From the NCBI GenBank assembly GCA_964390905.1, contig CAYMLO010000042.1, positions 1 through 64,000 of the forward strand: a stretch of 64,000 nt of DNA, given 5' to 3'. This document shows positions 22,383-31,888 of the stretch, piece after piece. Made by a program: the position numbers and the translations under genes. Below the pieces are notes generated by a model, which was given only the letters and a program-made list of their open reading frames with translations, did not search any database and was not told where the DNA came from. This stretch comes from JAFGLZ01 sp964390905. Lineage in GTDB: Bacteria > Planctomycetota > Phycisphaerae > UBA1845 > JAFGLZ01. How positions within the stretch are numbered: position 1 is the stretch's first letter; every line of letters begins with the position of its first letter.

Positions 22383-24962
22383 ATGTCGGATCATCGTCGG
22401 GAGACCCTGAAGACCGGTGCCGTCCTGCTGCTTCTGACGGCGATGACGCTTGCGCTGTTCGGTCCTGCGCTCTTCAGCGGAGGCGTATTTCGGCTGCACG
22501 ATTCCTCGTTTCTCTTCTACCCGGGCTACGCGTATTTCCGTGAGTGCATGTCGCAGGGAGCCCTGCCGCTTTGGAACCCGTACACGGGGTGCGGCGAGCC
22601 GTTCCTGGCCGACATCGAACGCCAGGTCTTGTACCCCCCGAACCTGATCTACCTCTTCGTGCCGACGCGGACGGCCGTCGTCCTGGTGCCGGCCCTCCAT
22701 ATCCTGCTGGCGGGCGCGGCGACCTATGGACTGTCACGATTGTGGCGACTGTCGCGTGCAGCGTCGGCTCTGGCAGCCGTGCTCTATGCTTACAGCAGCT
22801 ACACGGTTTGGAAGGTGGCCTTCGCTTCGGAGCTGGCGAGCGCCGCGTGGTTTCCTGTGGTGCTGTGCGCACTTGTCTTCTGGATCAGACATCGAAGTCG
22901 CCGGCGCCTGTTCCTGTTGGCGGGCGCCATCTGCCTGCAGTTCCTGGCCGGATTCCCCGAGACGCTGACGTTCAGCATCTTCGCATTGGGTTTGTACGCC
23001 GCGTTCGTCGGCTGGTCGGAATGGCGGCGGCGCAGACAGTGGCGCGCGCTTCTCGTCCCGCTGTTGGGGCTCGGAGCTGCGGGCATTGCCGCGATTCTGC
23101 TTTGTGCGCCGCAGCTCTTGCCTACGTGGGAAGCGCTCGAGGCGTCGGTCCGGTCCGGGGAGTTTGACCCGAGGGTAGATGAGTTCTCTCTTCATCCGCT
23201 TGCCATCTTCTCGCTGCTCGTGCCGTCGGTCTACGGTACCGGCGCCAGCGCCATCCCGGCTACGTACTGGGCGCCGTCCATTAGCGACATCGCCGTCGGC
23301 GCCTTCTACATCGGCGTCGTTCCGATCGTGGGGATCGTGGCAGCCGGGTTCGGTAGGTTGCTCGGCGCCTGCGCGCGCGGCAAGGAAGGATTGGACTTGG
23401 CCGACAGTTGTGTTCGCGTTCGTGCGCCGTTCCTGGTCACCTTGTTTCTGCTGTTCTTTTTGTATTCGCTCGGGAAGTACACCCCTTTCTACGCCTTCTG
23501 CCGGGAGAACGTCCCGCTTCTCCAACACTTCGTGTCCCCGCCGAAGAGTCTGTTGTGCGTGGTGTTGGCTTTGGGCTGCCTGGCGGGCATTGCGATGGAT
23601 GATCTCGCTCGGGCGTTTGACCATCGGCTGGAAGGTCGACCCCGCTGGCGGAGCTTGGCGGGACGCTGGGGGGGCTTGTGCGTGTTCGGCGCGGTAAGCG
23701 TTCTGATGGTCGCGTGCCTGACCAACCACGGTCAACTCGGCAAGGCGATCCTGATACGGTTCTTCAACCTTGGCTCCGTGGATCCCTCCCTGTCGGCGCT
23801 GATCCCATGGGACGATCTCGTCCGCGATAGCGTGAAGCTCGCGGTGTTGGGTGTCGTCTCGGCGGCGCTCTTCCACGTGTACGCATTCAGGGCGCGGGCA
23901 AAGGGCGCGGCTTCGTGGCTGATCGTGCTTCTGGCCTTCGGCGACCTGCTGTGGGCAAACGGTGAGATCCTCAGGCCGGATCCGGCCGAGATCCTGGAGC
24001 ACCGTCCCGCCCACCTCGAGAAACTGAGACCGGAAGGGCAGCTTCGACGCTTCTTCGGGCTCGGTCACTTCTTCCAGCCGGCAACGCATGCGATGCTATC
24101 GCGGCTGCCGCGTCCGAAAGAAGAGGTGGTTCTGAGCGGGACGGCGGTGGACGCATTCGGCGAACAGGGCTGGCGGAAGCTCGATCGCATTCTGCGCGAC
24201 TGCTCGTACAAGTCCTGGCCGCTGGTGGACAAGACCTTCAACGCGTACTCAGATAACAATTTCGTTGCCCGCGACGTCGCGCGGATGCTGAGGGTAATCA
24301 CCCTGACGGATGCGCCCGCGGACGCGAAGCAGCGCATGCTCGCAATGCTGAACTGTGACAAAGTGCTGCTGCCACCGGATCCGACGGGGATCTTCACGGG
24401 CGGCGGCCGGGGGGGCACGCGTTTGGGGAAGCTGGAAGAGCCGCTTCCCCGGGCTTGCGTCGTCGGGGGGATGATCGTCCTGAAGGACCTAGACTCGGTC
24501 TTCGCGGTGATGCGGAAGGTCCCCTTCGACCCTTGGGCGGCGGCCCTGATCGGCGAGGACGGCGCCGGCGGGGAGGCGTTCGCCGACCTTCGGCCTGCAA
24601 GGGTTCGGCACACGGTCGAGTGGCTGACGTACCAGCCGAATGTGATCGAACTGGCGGTTAACAGCGAGACCCCAGGGATGCTGGTGGTGAGCGACACCCA
24701 CTTCCCGGGTTGGGTGGCCCTCTTGGGCGATGAGCCGGTGCCCATCTACAAAGTCAACGGAGCCTTCCGGGGGGTTCGGATCCCTGCTGGCCAGAGCCGC
24801 GTCAAGATGATCTACGAACCGACGTCGCTGAAGATCGGCGTCGGCGTCAGCCTGCTGACGTTACTCGTGCTCTTGACTGCCTCCCTGCCCTGGCGCAGAC
24901 GCCCTCGGCCCCCTAATCCCCATGCTGCGAGCGTAGTCGATCGTGGGCAACGCACGCCATAG
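22383..24962 (+). CDS. YfhO-like polytopic membrane protein, GT-C glycosyltransferase type
   Basis: This 859-residue protein begins at the base after the stop codon of the dehydratase gene. The N-terminal 550 residues have about a dozen hydrophobic segments and the YfhO-type block FRLHDSSFLFYPGYAYFRECMSQGALPLWNPYTGCGEPFLADI. A soluble domain follows (about 560-820; PGMLVVSDTHFPGWVALLGDEP and VNGAFRGVRIPAGQSRV). A last transmembrane helix (VGVSLLTLLVLLTASLPW) precedes a basic tail. YfhO relatives glycosylate lipoteichoic or related polymers from lipid-linked donors, so transfer of the sugar made by the two upstream enzymes is plausible. The last 15 or so codons are antisense to a HAD remnant, so the C-terminus appears to have been altered by a rearrangement. 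Confidence 0.82.
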   Translation: MSDHRRETLKTGAVLLLLTAMTLALFGPALFSGGVFRLHDSSFLFYPGYAYFRECMSQGALPLWNPYTGCGEPFLADIERQVLYPPNLIYLFVPTRTAVVLVPALHILLAGAATYGLSRLWRLSRAASALAAVLYAYSSYTVWKVAFASELASAAWFPVVLCALVFWIRHRSRRRLFLLAGAICLQFLAGFPETLTFSIFALGLYAAFVGWSEWRRRRQWRALLVPLLGLGAAGIAAILLCAPQLLPTWEALEASVRSGEFDPRVDEFSLHPLAIFSLLVPSVYGTGASAIPATYWAPSISDIAVGAFYIGVVPIVGIVAAGFGRLLGACARGKEGLDLADSCVRVRAPFLVTLFLLFFLYSLGKYTPFYAFCRENVPLLQHFVSPPKSLLCVVLALGCLAGIAMDDLARAFDHRLEGRPRWRSLAGRWGGLCVFGAVSVLMVACLTNHGQLGKAILIRFFNLGSVDPSLSALIPWDDLVRDSVKLAVLGVVSAALFHVYAFRARAKGAASWLIVLLAFGDLLWANGEILRPDPAEILEHRPAHLEKLRPEGQLRRFFGLGHFFQPATHAMLSRLPRPKEEVVLSGTAVDAFGEQGWRKLDRILRDCSYKSWPLVDKTFNAYSDNNFVARDVARMLRVITLTDAPADAKQRMLAMLNCDKVLLPPDPTGIFTGGGRGGTRLGKLEEPLPRACVVGGMIVLKDLDSVFAVMRKVPFDPWAAALIGEDGAGGEAFADLRPARVRHTVEWLTYQPNVIELAVNSETPGMLVVSDTHFPGWVALLGDEPVPIYKVNGAFRGVRIPAGQSRVKMIYEPTSLKIGVGVSLLTLLVLLTASLPWRRRPRPPNPHAASVVDRGQRTP

Positions 24963-25120
24963 TTCACGCGCCCGTTGACGAACTGACTGATCCAGCACCT
25001 CGGGGGCAACCCGTGCGACTCGTCGGCAAGACGACAGGTCGTCAGGAACGCCTTCTCGACAAGGTCCTCCTCGACCACGAGGGTATCGTCCAGATCGAAC
25101 AGGACTGCCCGTGTCAGCAT
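24861..25120 (-). pseudogene. Remnant of a HAD-family hydrolase, frameshifted and 3'-deleted
   Basis: From the ATG at 25120 the minus strand reads LTRAVLFDLDDTLVVEEDLVEKAF, the HAD motif I with the two catalytic aspartates (DLDDT). It continues to DESHGLPP. At a run of five G (25002-25006, plus strand) the frame is lost; one extra base restores EVLDQSVRQRARELWR and ALPTIDYARSMGI, which fits HAD hydrolases of this subgroup. Similarity ends near 24915 and the shifted frame stops at 24861. Motifs II-IV, normally another 150 or more residues, are missing. The lost 3' end coincides with the end of the YfhO gene on the opposite strand. This marks a deletion junction. The frameshift could be a real lesion or a homopolymer sequencing error; the truncation is independent of it. 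Confidence 0.75.
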
Positions 25121-25202
25121 GAATCCAGTGTTGCGGACCCTCAGGCCCCCCGAGCCTCTACACAGGTCCGCCCGGCGTGTGGTGTTCTACCGTCCTGCGG
25201 GG

Positions 25203-26303
<1,101 letters not shown>

Positions 26304-26701
26304 GGCGGTGTCGCAGTTTCCGTTCGGTCGCGTGGGATGCCTGGGTGCAGGGCCAGCTAAAGTCCGGTTGGCGCGGTCAGGCGTCCGCGTGCCTATCAAC
26401 CCCATTCAATCTGGTCGACTAGTCTAGCAGAAGTGCTTGCGTCTGTCCAAACGCCGGTCGGTTGGGCGTTGACCAACGACCTTACGCAGACGTGGCAGTG
26501 TGATCGAGCCGGTGCGCGCTCACTGACGCCCCCTGGCCGTTTGCATAGCTGTGCTGCGGCTTTCAGAAAAGGGACCGAAGTCCCGAATGAGATGGAACAC
26601 CGAACACCCGGCCGTCGACGTGGCCCGCCAATTCCGCTGCCCGGCCGGACGCCCGGGGCCGCGGGCAAGCGGATTCGGCCAATGGCTCCGTGGCCTTGGG
26701 C
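26304..26701 (-). other. Gene-free stretch upstream of the MoxR gene
   Basis: No gene with convincing protein character is seen. The part nearest the MoxR gene holds the promoter-like boxes listed separately. The remainder shows no repeat or hairpin I can support. Confidence 0.4.
26421..26450 (-). promoter_or_regulatory. Putative promoter of the MoxR gene
   Basis: On the minus strand TTGGAC (26450-26445) and TAGACT (26426-26421) are separated by 18 bases, about 120 bases upstream of the start codon. The -10 is good and the -35 weak. Confidence 0.3.
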
Positions 26702-27010
26702 TCATCGTCGTCTGGCCTGGAAGCAGTCGCGGCAGTAGACGGGACGGCCTTGTGTCGGCTTGAACGGCACCGTCGTGGTGGCGCCACATTCCGCGCAGAC
26801 GGCTTCGTGGAACTCGCGTTGCGGGCGGCCGCCACCTCCCCCGCCTTCTCGAGCCCCTGGGCCCCTTGCTTTGCGCTTCTCGCGACACGCCCGGCAACGC
26901 TTCGGCTCGTGGGCGAAACCGCGCTCCGCATAGCGGGCCTGGTCTTCAGCCGAGTGCACAAACTCCTGGTTGCAGTCCTCACAAACGATGGTCTTGTCTT
27001 CGTACGACAT
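26702..27010 (-). CDS. Zinc-ribbon protein with CxxC-x17-CxxC domain
   Basis: This 102-residue protein has two paired-cysteine modules. The first is KTIVCEDCNQEFVHSAEDQ with RCRACREKRK (CxxC then CxxC). The second, after a glycine-rich linker, is CAECGATTTVPF with YCRDC, whose spacing is exactly 17 residues between CxxC pairs, as in the domain of that name. GGAGGA precedes the ATG. Such proteins are common in Planctomycetota and related groups. They probably bind zinc and nucleic acid or protein, but no function is established. It is a single gene. Confidence 0.85.
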   Translation of the reverse strand: MSYEDKTIVCEDCNQEFVHSAEDQARYAERGFAHEPKRCRACREKRKARGPGAREGGGGGGRPQREFHEAVCAECGATTTVPFKPTQGRPVYCRDCFQARRR

Positions 27011-27232
27011 CTGAGAGCTCCTCCGCCTGAGGGGTAGGCCTTCCCGGCCTGTCTACCGAGGACCGCGCGGGGAGACCTGGGATGTTCTCGGCCTTCTCTG
27101 ATTATACGAGGGTCTGCCCAGATCCGCCAGACGTGGGCGGGCCACCGTTTTTTTCGGCTGCGCGGCACATACCAGGGACCGCGCTGGCGCCCCTCGGCCT
27201 GAGACGAGGCGGGTCGGGCCGTCGGGAGGCCG

Positions 27233-30200
27233 TCATCCGGGACGGCTCAGACGCCTGCTGCGCGACCCGATCACGATCCTACCGGCCAGCAGCATGCCCA
27301 GCAAGAGCGTTGGGGCGGCGGCCCCGCAACACGATGTCGAGTCGGCGTCCGTCTTCCTCCCGGCCCCAATGAGCTTGACCTTCATCTTGGGGGTCTCCGG
27401 ATCGTTCGACACGATTGTGAGGGTTGCCGACCACTTGCCCTTCAAGCTCGGGGCGAAGCTGACGGGGAGCGGTTCGCTGGCGTCGGGCGCCAGCGTCATG
27501 TGGGTCCCGCTATGGGTGAACCCCTTGGTTGTGATCAGCTGGAAGCTGTCGATCGTCAGGTCGTAACCGCCCGCGTTCGAAATCACGATCTCCTGCGTCG
27601 CCGTCTGCCCCACGTCAACCGTTCCGAAGTCCACGCGGTCGGTGGAAACTTGGATGCTGGGCTTGACGTCTCTGTGACCGACCCGGTAGAGCCGTGGCAG
27701 ATGGGCGCTGGCCGCTAGAAGTTGGCTTCTGGTCACGTCGCCACTGGTCACCCCGTCTGGCGACGTTACCAACGGTACGCTGATGATGTCGCCTCCGTAG
27801 GTGATGGCAAGGGCGGTGTCATCCCCGTTGAAGCTCGGGACGAAGACAGCGCACGGATCCTCGACCTCGGCCACCGCGCCCGACTGACCGGTTCGCAGGT
27901 CATACACGAGCGTCGAGGACGATTCGGTCCGCTCATCTCGCTTGTCCAGCCCGACCAGCCAGTCTCTCGAGCTGCCCGGCGAGGGGTTGCCGACGTGAAC
28001 GCCCTGAGGTTGTCCCGGGATCAAGCCCCGAATCATGCCGGTCTCGACCTCGAGGCGCCCAACGCTCCAGATTCCGTAGGATTCCGCAGCCCCGGCGATG
28101 CGGACCGCGCACAGGCAGTCGAACAGGACCGCCGTGCCCGTCAGGTCGAACTCGATGATGTCCGCCGTGACGACCACGTCGGACCGCACGTCCGACTCGG
28201 TGGGCATGTAGAGCTCGAAGACCTTGTTGCTCTTTCCGGTGATGTCCGACGTGTCGAGCAGGTAGAGCCGGTTGTCGAGCGCCGTGGTGACGAAGCCCAC
28301 GTACCTCCCGTCACGGGAGGCGCAGATCTGGCGGACGATGCCATCGCGGGTGATCGCCTCGTCGAACGGGTTGCCCAGGTTGAGGCTGGCCATCCGCAGG
28401 TTGTTCGTCGCATCGACGTAGCAGACGGCTTGCCCATCGGCGACGATGGCGGGCTTCGCTCGCCAGACCGGGCGATCCGCCACGTAGTAGTCCGTCCCGT
28501 CGGGCAACTGCTGTGCGAGGTAGTCGCGTCCGTCTTGTCCGGTGAAGATGTAGAGAAGCTTGTCGACGTCCTGGAGGGGATCGACTTCGACGCCCCGCTG
28601 GCCTCCCTCGTGGTCCTGCGTCACGCCCACGACGTCCCAGGCCTTGGCGACTGCCTTGGTTTCCAGCGAGGTCGCGCCATACAACTCCTCTGCGCTCTGG
28701 ATGGTGGCCCGGCGGGCGTCTGCGAAGTTGCTCTGGCGCGTCAGGTGCTGGGTGAGGGCATGGTAGTAGATCTGCTCGGTCTTCTCCCTCCCGATGCTGG
28801 TGCCGAGGTTTTGCTCGGACAGCCCCTCGGCGAGAAGATACGCCGTCCTGGCGGGGATCGACATGTTGAAGTGGACGCCTCCGTTGTCGACGTCGAGTGA
28901 GATGGCCTGGTACTTGCTCATGTCTACCGGTAGGGGGCCCCATCCCGCACGTATCCAGGTCATGCTCTCGGTGCCCTCGCGGGGGTTGACGAGGCTCCTG
29001 ATGAACCCGGGCGATTTCAGCGTGCAGTTCTCGCCGATCCGCCAATCGAACCGATCGACCATGCAGGCGAAGATGTCGGCGAACGCTTCGTTCAGCGCCC
29101 CGGACTGATACCGGTATTCGAGATTGGCCGAGAAGCTGATGACGGCGTGGGTATACTCGTGTGCCACGACGTCCAGCGCGCCGCTGAATTGAGCGAAGTC
29201 GGCGCCGTCCCCGTCGCCGAAGAACCAGGTGAGCAGGCTGGGGCTCCAGGAGGCCTGCGCTATGTTCTTGCCCATGTGAACGCATCCGATGACGGTCATG
29301 CCGTTGTCGTCGACGGAGTCGCGTCCGAAGGTCTCGTAGTAGTAAAGCCTCGTGGTAAGCAGGCCGTCCAGCAGGCTAACGGCGGCGGGGTCCCACGGCC
29401 CGGTCGGGCTCGCTGCGGCGACGTAGTGCAGGGGAGCATCGCGGTCGAGCTCCTGGTGGGCCAAATCGAGGATGACCGTGGCACCGCGTCCGAAATCGCC
29501 GTTGGCTGGATTGGGGTCGCTTCCATTGATGGCCAGCGACATGTCGATCATGGTGTAGTCACTGCCGTCGTGCCAGACGCTGAAGTCCTTTTTCCATCCG
29601 TCCAGGTTGCTGCCGCTGGCCGGCACGGACTCTCGCCGCGTGGTCTGGTACTTCTCGATGATTTCGCCACAGTGCGCGTCGACGAAGTATCTCCAGGACG
29701 CCCTGCCCACCAGGGGCTCGACCACGTGAACCAGTCTTGCGATGCCCAGGCCGTCCACGTGGATGGCCATCTCTGACGTGACGTGGTTGCAGACCTTGCC
29801 CAGGTCTCGCTCGACGATACCGACGGCGTCAGCTACGGTCAGGACGGGCGTGAAATCCAGAGTTGGCGACGGCTCGGCCCTGCCCTCGATCAGGTAGGGT
29901 GCTCGAGCGGGGTCCAGGTGCACGAAGACCTCCCTGCCCCAGACCGGGATGCCGTTTCGCACCTGCTGGTACTTGACGTGCGTCAGCCCCAACGTGTCCG
30001 TTGCCGTGCGCTTCGGCGTGAATTCCGTCAGGCCGTCGTGGATTCTGAGCAGATCACGGTACCCGTGTAGACAGGACCGGCCGATGTCGTCGGATGCGAT
30101 GAGCTTCCCAGATGCCGCGGCGACCTTTCGGGCAGCCAGGCGTGTCCCGGGTTTGATGAAGACTGCCGCGCCGTTTCTCTTGTTGAAATGCACCACCAGG

Positions 30201-30526
30201 TCCGGCTGCTCACGCTTCAGTGCATTGAGCTTGGCGGGCCCCGCTGCGGTGGCGACCTCCGCTGGTTGTGGGGGGAGGGGCCGGTCAATCTTCCTCTTGA
30301 CGACGACCTTGCTGCTGGCCGACTGCCGGCTGGATTCCTCGTGAAACAGCGCCAGGACACGCTGGAAGTCGGACGACATCTGCCGGAGGTCCGGCGGCTC
30401 GTGCGGTTTGGCAGGGGGCAAAGCGCCTTCTCGCCCCGGGGGCGGCATCCCCAGGGCCCTGCTGGCGACGATGGACAGCGCCACGACCAGCGGAAGGCAT
30501 CTGCAGCGTGTCGGGGGACGCTTCAT
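27233..30526 (-). CDS. Large secreted thermolysin-like (M4-type) metallopeptidase with propeller-like region, anchor-D domain and Cys-Gly tail
   Basis: This is a 1097-residue exported protease. After a signal peptide (LPLVVALSIVASRALG) an FTP/PepSY-like propeptide follows (about 70-300; GLTHVKYQQVRNGIPVWG, SEMAIHVDGLGIARLVHVVEP). The catalytic domain has HEYTH (H456, E457, H460) and the third zinc ligand E480 in ALNEAFAD. Residues 680-960 look like WD40/TolB-type repeats (DGRDYLAQQLPDGTDYYVADRP, SRDGRYVGFVTTALDNRLYLLD). Residues 970-1065 are an ASH/choice-of-anchor-D domain (VDFGTVDVGQTATQEIVISNAG). The end is SCCGAAAP, a hydrophobic run and SRSRRLSR, a sorting-like tail. It likely matures by autoproteolysis outside the cell. 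Confidence 0.88.
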   Translation of the reverse strand: MKRPPTRCRCLPLVVALSIVASRALGMPPPGREGALPPAKPHEPPDLRQMSSDFQRVLALFHEESSRQSASSKVVVKRKIDRPLPPQPAEVATAAGPAKLNALKREQPDLVVHFNKRNGAAVFIKPGTRLAARKVAAASGKLIASDDIGRSCLHGYRDLLRIHDGLTEFTPKRTATDTLGLTHVKYQQVRNGIPVWGREVFVHLDPARAPYLIEGRAEPSPTLDFTPVLTVADAVGIVERDLGKVCNHVTSEMAIHVDGLGIARLVHVVEPLVGRASWRYFVDAHCGEIIEKYQTTRRESVPASGSNLDGWKKDFSVWHDGSDYTMIDMSLAINGSDPNPANGDFGRGATVILDLAHQELDRDAPLHYVAAASPTGPWDPAAVSLLDGLLTTRLYYYETFGRDSVDDNGMTVIGCVHMGKNIAQASWSPSLLTWFFGDGDGADFAQFSGALDVVAHEYTHAVISFSANLEYRYQSGALNEAFADIFACMVDRFDWRIGENCTLKSPGFIRSLVNPREGTESMTWIRAGWGPLPVDMSKYQAISLDVDNGGVHFNMSIPARTAYLLAEGLSEQNLGTSIGREKTEQIYYHALTQHLTRQSNFADARRATIQSAEELYGATSLETKAVAKAWDVVGVTQDHEGGQRGVEVDPLQDVDKLLYIFTGQDGRDYLAQQLPDGTDYYVADRPVWRAKPAIVADGQAVCYVDATNNLRMASLNLGNPFDEAITRDGIVRQICASRDGRYVGFVTTALDNRLYLLDTSDITGKSNKVFELYMPTESDVRSDVVVTADIIEFDLTGTAVLFDCLCAVRIAGAAESYGIWSVGRLEVETGMIRGLIPGQPQGVHVGNPSPGSSRDWLVGLDKRDERTESSSTLVYDLRTGQSGAVAEVEDPCAVFVPSFNGDDTALAITYGGDIISVPLVTSPDGVTSGDVTRSQLLAASAHLPRLYRVGHRDVKPSIQVSTDRVDFGTVDVGQTATQEIVISNAGGYDLTIDSFQLITTKGFTHSGTHMTLAPDASEPLPVSFAPSLKGKWSATLTIVSNDPETPKMKVKLIGAGRKTDADSTSCCGAAAPTLLLGMLLAGRIVIGSRSRRLSRPG

Positions 30527-30882
30527 GTTCGCCGTTTCCTGTACCAGGCGTTCTGGAGCGAGGGGGATGCTCCCAATCCCGCAATCAAGCCCGATCCCTC
30601 GCAGGCCATGGACGCACGCAACGCCATGGCCTCCGCCCGGGGAGGTCAGACAACCGATTGTCCGCAGTGGTCGAAAGCCCCCAACTCTCCGTCAGCGCGA
30701 TCTAGGAATCGATCCCGGAGCGTCCGGCCCCCCGCCGATGTAAGACAGCAGTGTCCGCACGTCTCTGGTACGGTAATGGCCCTTCTACAGAGAGTCAAGC
30801 CAGAAAGAGGCTGGTTCCAGCGGCCTCGGGCGTGTTGCGCCAGCGGGGCACCGTCGGGGCGGGTTCGGGGGGGCAGCATCGC
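30527..30882 (-). other. Gene-free stretch upstream of the metallopeptidase gene
   Basis: No convincing gene is present. It holds a promoter-like sequence (listed separately), which would leave a leader of about 240 bases before the metallopeptidase start. I see no riboswitch or hairpin fold that I can support in that leader. Confidence 0.4.
30770..30798 (-). promoter_or_regulatory. Putative promoter of the metallopeptidase gene
   Basis: On the minus strand TTGACT (30798-30793) and TACCGT (30775-30770) are separated by 17 bases. Confidence 0.35.
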
Positions 30883-31647
30883 TTACTGTAGGCAGTCGTC
30901 AAACAGCCCTTCGTTGCGGGACCAGGTGTCAATCGGGTCGCGTGTGTCCATGACCCGGCGAAGGGCGTGGTGGAGTTCATAGAACGTGCCGTCGAGACCG
31001 GCTTGCTTGCAGGCGTCAGACAACCCGTGCGAGACGCCCAGGCCGACCATCATGGCGTACCGATCGGTCGGCACGGGATCGCGGCCGGGAACCCGATTGA
31101 ATTCGTCGAGGCACTTGGCACGGGACGTCGAGAGGAATCCTGCGCAAGCGATGGGACGAACGGCGTGAACGCGGCAGTTGCCGTCTTCAGTCCTCAAGGC
31201 GCAGGGAATCAGCTCGGCGATGTACGCTTCGCGGGTCATGCTCGAGGCGAGGGCGGCGTTGCGGTCCATCTTGTCGCGGACCTCTCGCAAGGCGTCGGCA
31301 GGGATGTGTGTCTGGAGGTGCCGGACGATGGCGAAGGCCTCGGGAGCGGCGACCGTGACAGCTGTGTGGCAGCAGGGGTCGCAGCCGGGTCGGCATTCGT
31401 GGCGCCCGCTGAGGGGCGAGCGCTCCATGCCGCGCAGGGCGAGCGCGCGGATTTCGTCGGCCAGTGCAAGGACGTTGTCGGCCAGGTCATCCCGCCGCAG
31501 GTAGCCGCTGGCGGCCTGCCTGGCCCTGTCGGCCCAGGTTGCCAGCAGCCCCCGTTCGGACAGGCGGTCTGGGGTGTTCCCATGTCGCTGGCGTGCCCTG
31601 GAGCGTCGAGCCTGCTCCCGTTTCTTGCGCTTGCGCTTCTGCGACAT
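30883..31647 (-). CDS. YkgJ-family cysteine-cluster protein
   Basis: This 254-residue protein has a strongly basic N-terminus (SQKRKRKKREQARRSRARQR). A YkgJ-type metal-binding core follows: CRPGCDPCCHTAVTV, then PCALRTEDGNCRVHAVRPIACAGF and a later Cys. The pattern (CxxxCxxCC ... C ... C ... C) fits the family thought to bind iron-sulfur or zinc. Its role is unknown. It is transcribed away from the FAD oxidoreductase gene. No Shine-Dalgarno is obvious before the ATG, and an internal start after the basic leader cannot be ruled out. Confidence 0.82.
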   Translation of the reverse strand: MSQKRKRKKREQARRSRARQRHGNTPDRLSERGLLATWADRARQAASGYLRRDDLADNVLALADEIRALALRGMERSPLSGRHECRPGCDPCCHTAVTVAAPEAFAIVRHLQTHIPADALREVRDKMDRNAALASSMTREAYIAELIPCALRTEDGNCRVHAVRPIACAGFLSTSRAKCLDEFNRVPGRDPVPTDRYAMMVGLGVSHGLSDACKQAGLDGTFYELHHALRRVMDTRDPIDTWSRNEGLFDDCLQ

Positions 31648-31888
31648 GACGTGTCACTCGGCGTCCTGCCGGGGCAAGGCCACCCAGCCGCCCGAGGCCC
31701 GTGCTATCGCAGGACGGAAGAACAGAGAAGCTGGCCCCTTGGCCGACAAGGTGACACAATACGGCGTCGCGAGCAAGACGCGGAAACGGTTCTGCGACCG
31801 CACGGTGCGTCGGGAATCACTCTTGCGTATCATCTTGGCGGGGGAGCAGACGTGGTTCGCTGATCGACGTGGTGAGGAGGATGCTGGT

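Noticed and set aside
22734..24089. 451-residue minus-strand reading frame
   Set aside because: Antisense of the YfhO membrane protein; no motifs and biased composition.
26396..26668. 90-residue minus-strand reading frame upstream of the MoxR gene
   Set aside because: Proline/arginine-rich, no motif, and it overlaps the promoter-like region of the MoxR gene.
27149..27156. Run of T on the plus strand after a GC-rich stretch
   Set aside because: No stable stem precedes it and no plus-strand gene ends here.
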